Assembly (NCBI GenBank): GCA_003586115.2
Contig: QVOM02000119.1
Location: 45,000,742-45,064,741, forward strand
Length of the DNA: 64,000 bases
Direction of reading: 5' to 3'
DNA from: Salvator merianae
Taxonomy: Eukaryota > Chordata > Lepidosauria > Squamata > Teiidae
Position numbering within the stretch: position 1 is the first letter of the stretch
DNA letters: not shown here
Content: more notes on this DNA, generated by a model
What the model saw: only the letters and a program-made list of their open reading frames with translations
What the model was told of the DNA's origin: nothing
Databases searched by the model: none

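Overview
The window is a stretch of an AT-rich vertebrate nuclear genome, most likely a squamate reptile (lizard or snake). The evidence is vertebrate-type split-gene architecture plus a repeat mix of L2/CR1-type LINE fragments, an old L1, tRNA-derived SINEs, hAT- and Harbinger-like MITEs and (AAAT)n-tailed LINE 3' ends. The species cannot be named from the sequence alone. Nothing prokaryotic, viral or CRISPR-like was seen.

One protein-coding gene fills the whole window: UTP20 (also called DRIM, 'down-regulated in metastasis'), on the minus strand. It encodes the giant HEAT/ARM-repeat scaffold of the nucleolar small-subunit (SSU) processome, which works with U3 snoRNP in 18S rRNA maturation. 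I placed 45 exons. They run from a partial first coding exon at 63976-64000, cut by the window edge, to exon 45 at 413-580. The remaining exons lie beyond base 1. All 45 join in phase without an internal stop and give 1991 codons, about 70 percent of the roughly 2785-residue human protein. The start codon lies just outside the right edge. Exon boundaries were set from splice signals, phase continuity and my knowledge of the vertebrate UTP20 protein.

Layout, in gene order from right to left: N-terminal HEAT-like region (64.0-36.7 kb, exons 1-19); a variable charged linker (31.9-28.5 kb, exons 21-22); the highly conserved central DRIM-type block (27.3-10.6 kb, exons 23-37); then exons 38-45 (9.7-0.4 kb), which include a second acidic linker in exon 41. 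One intron (32/33) uses a GC-AG splice pair; every other junction seen is GT-AG.

The introns carry the rest. There are L2 LINE pieces on both strands (11.3, 22.5, 24.3, 36, 39 and 60-61.5 kb), an L1 ORF2 remnant (29.4-31.3 kb), a repeat family seen four times (11.7, 20.1, 26.5, 28.9 kb), SINEs (0.1, 32.7, 33.7, 55.1 kb), several short foldback DNA elements with target-site duplications, and microsatellites. No second gene, RNA gene or novel multi-gene system is supported. The most unusual material is the set of palindromic MITE-like elements, two recent tandem duplications, and the GC-AG intron.
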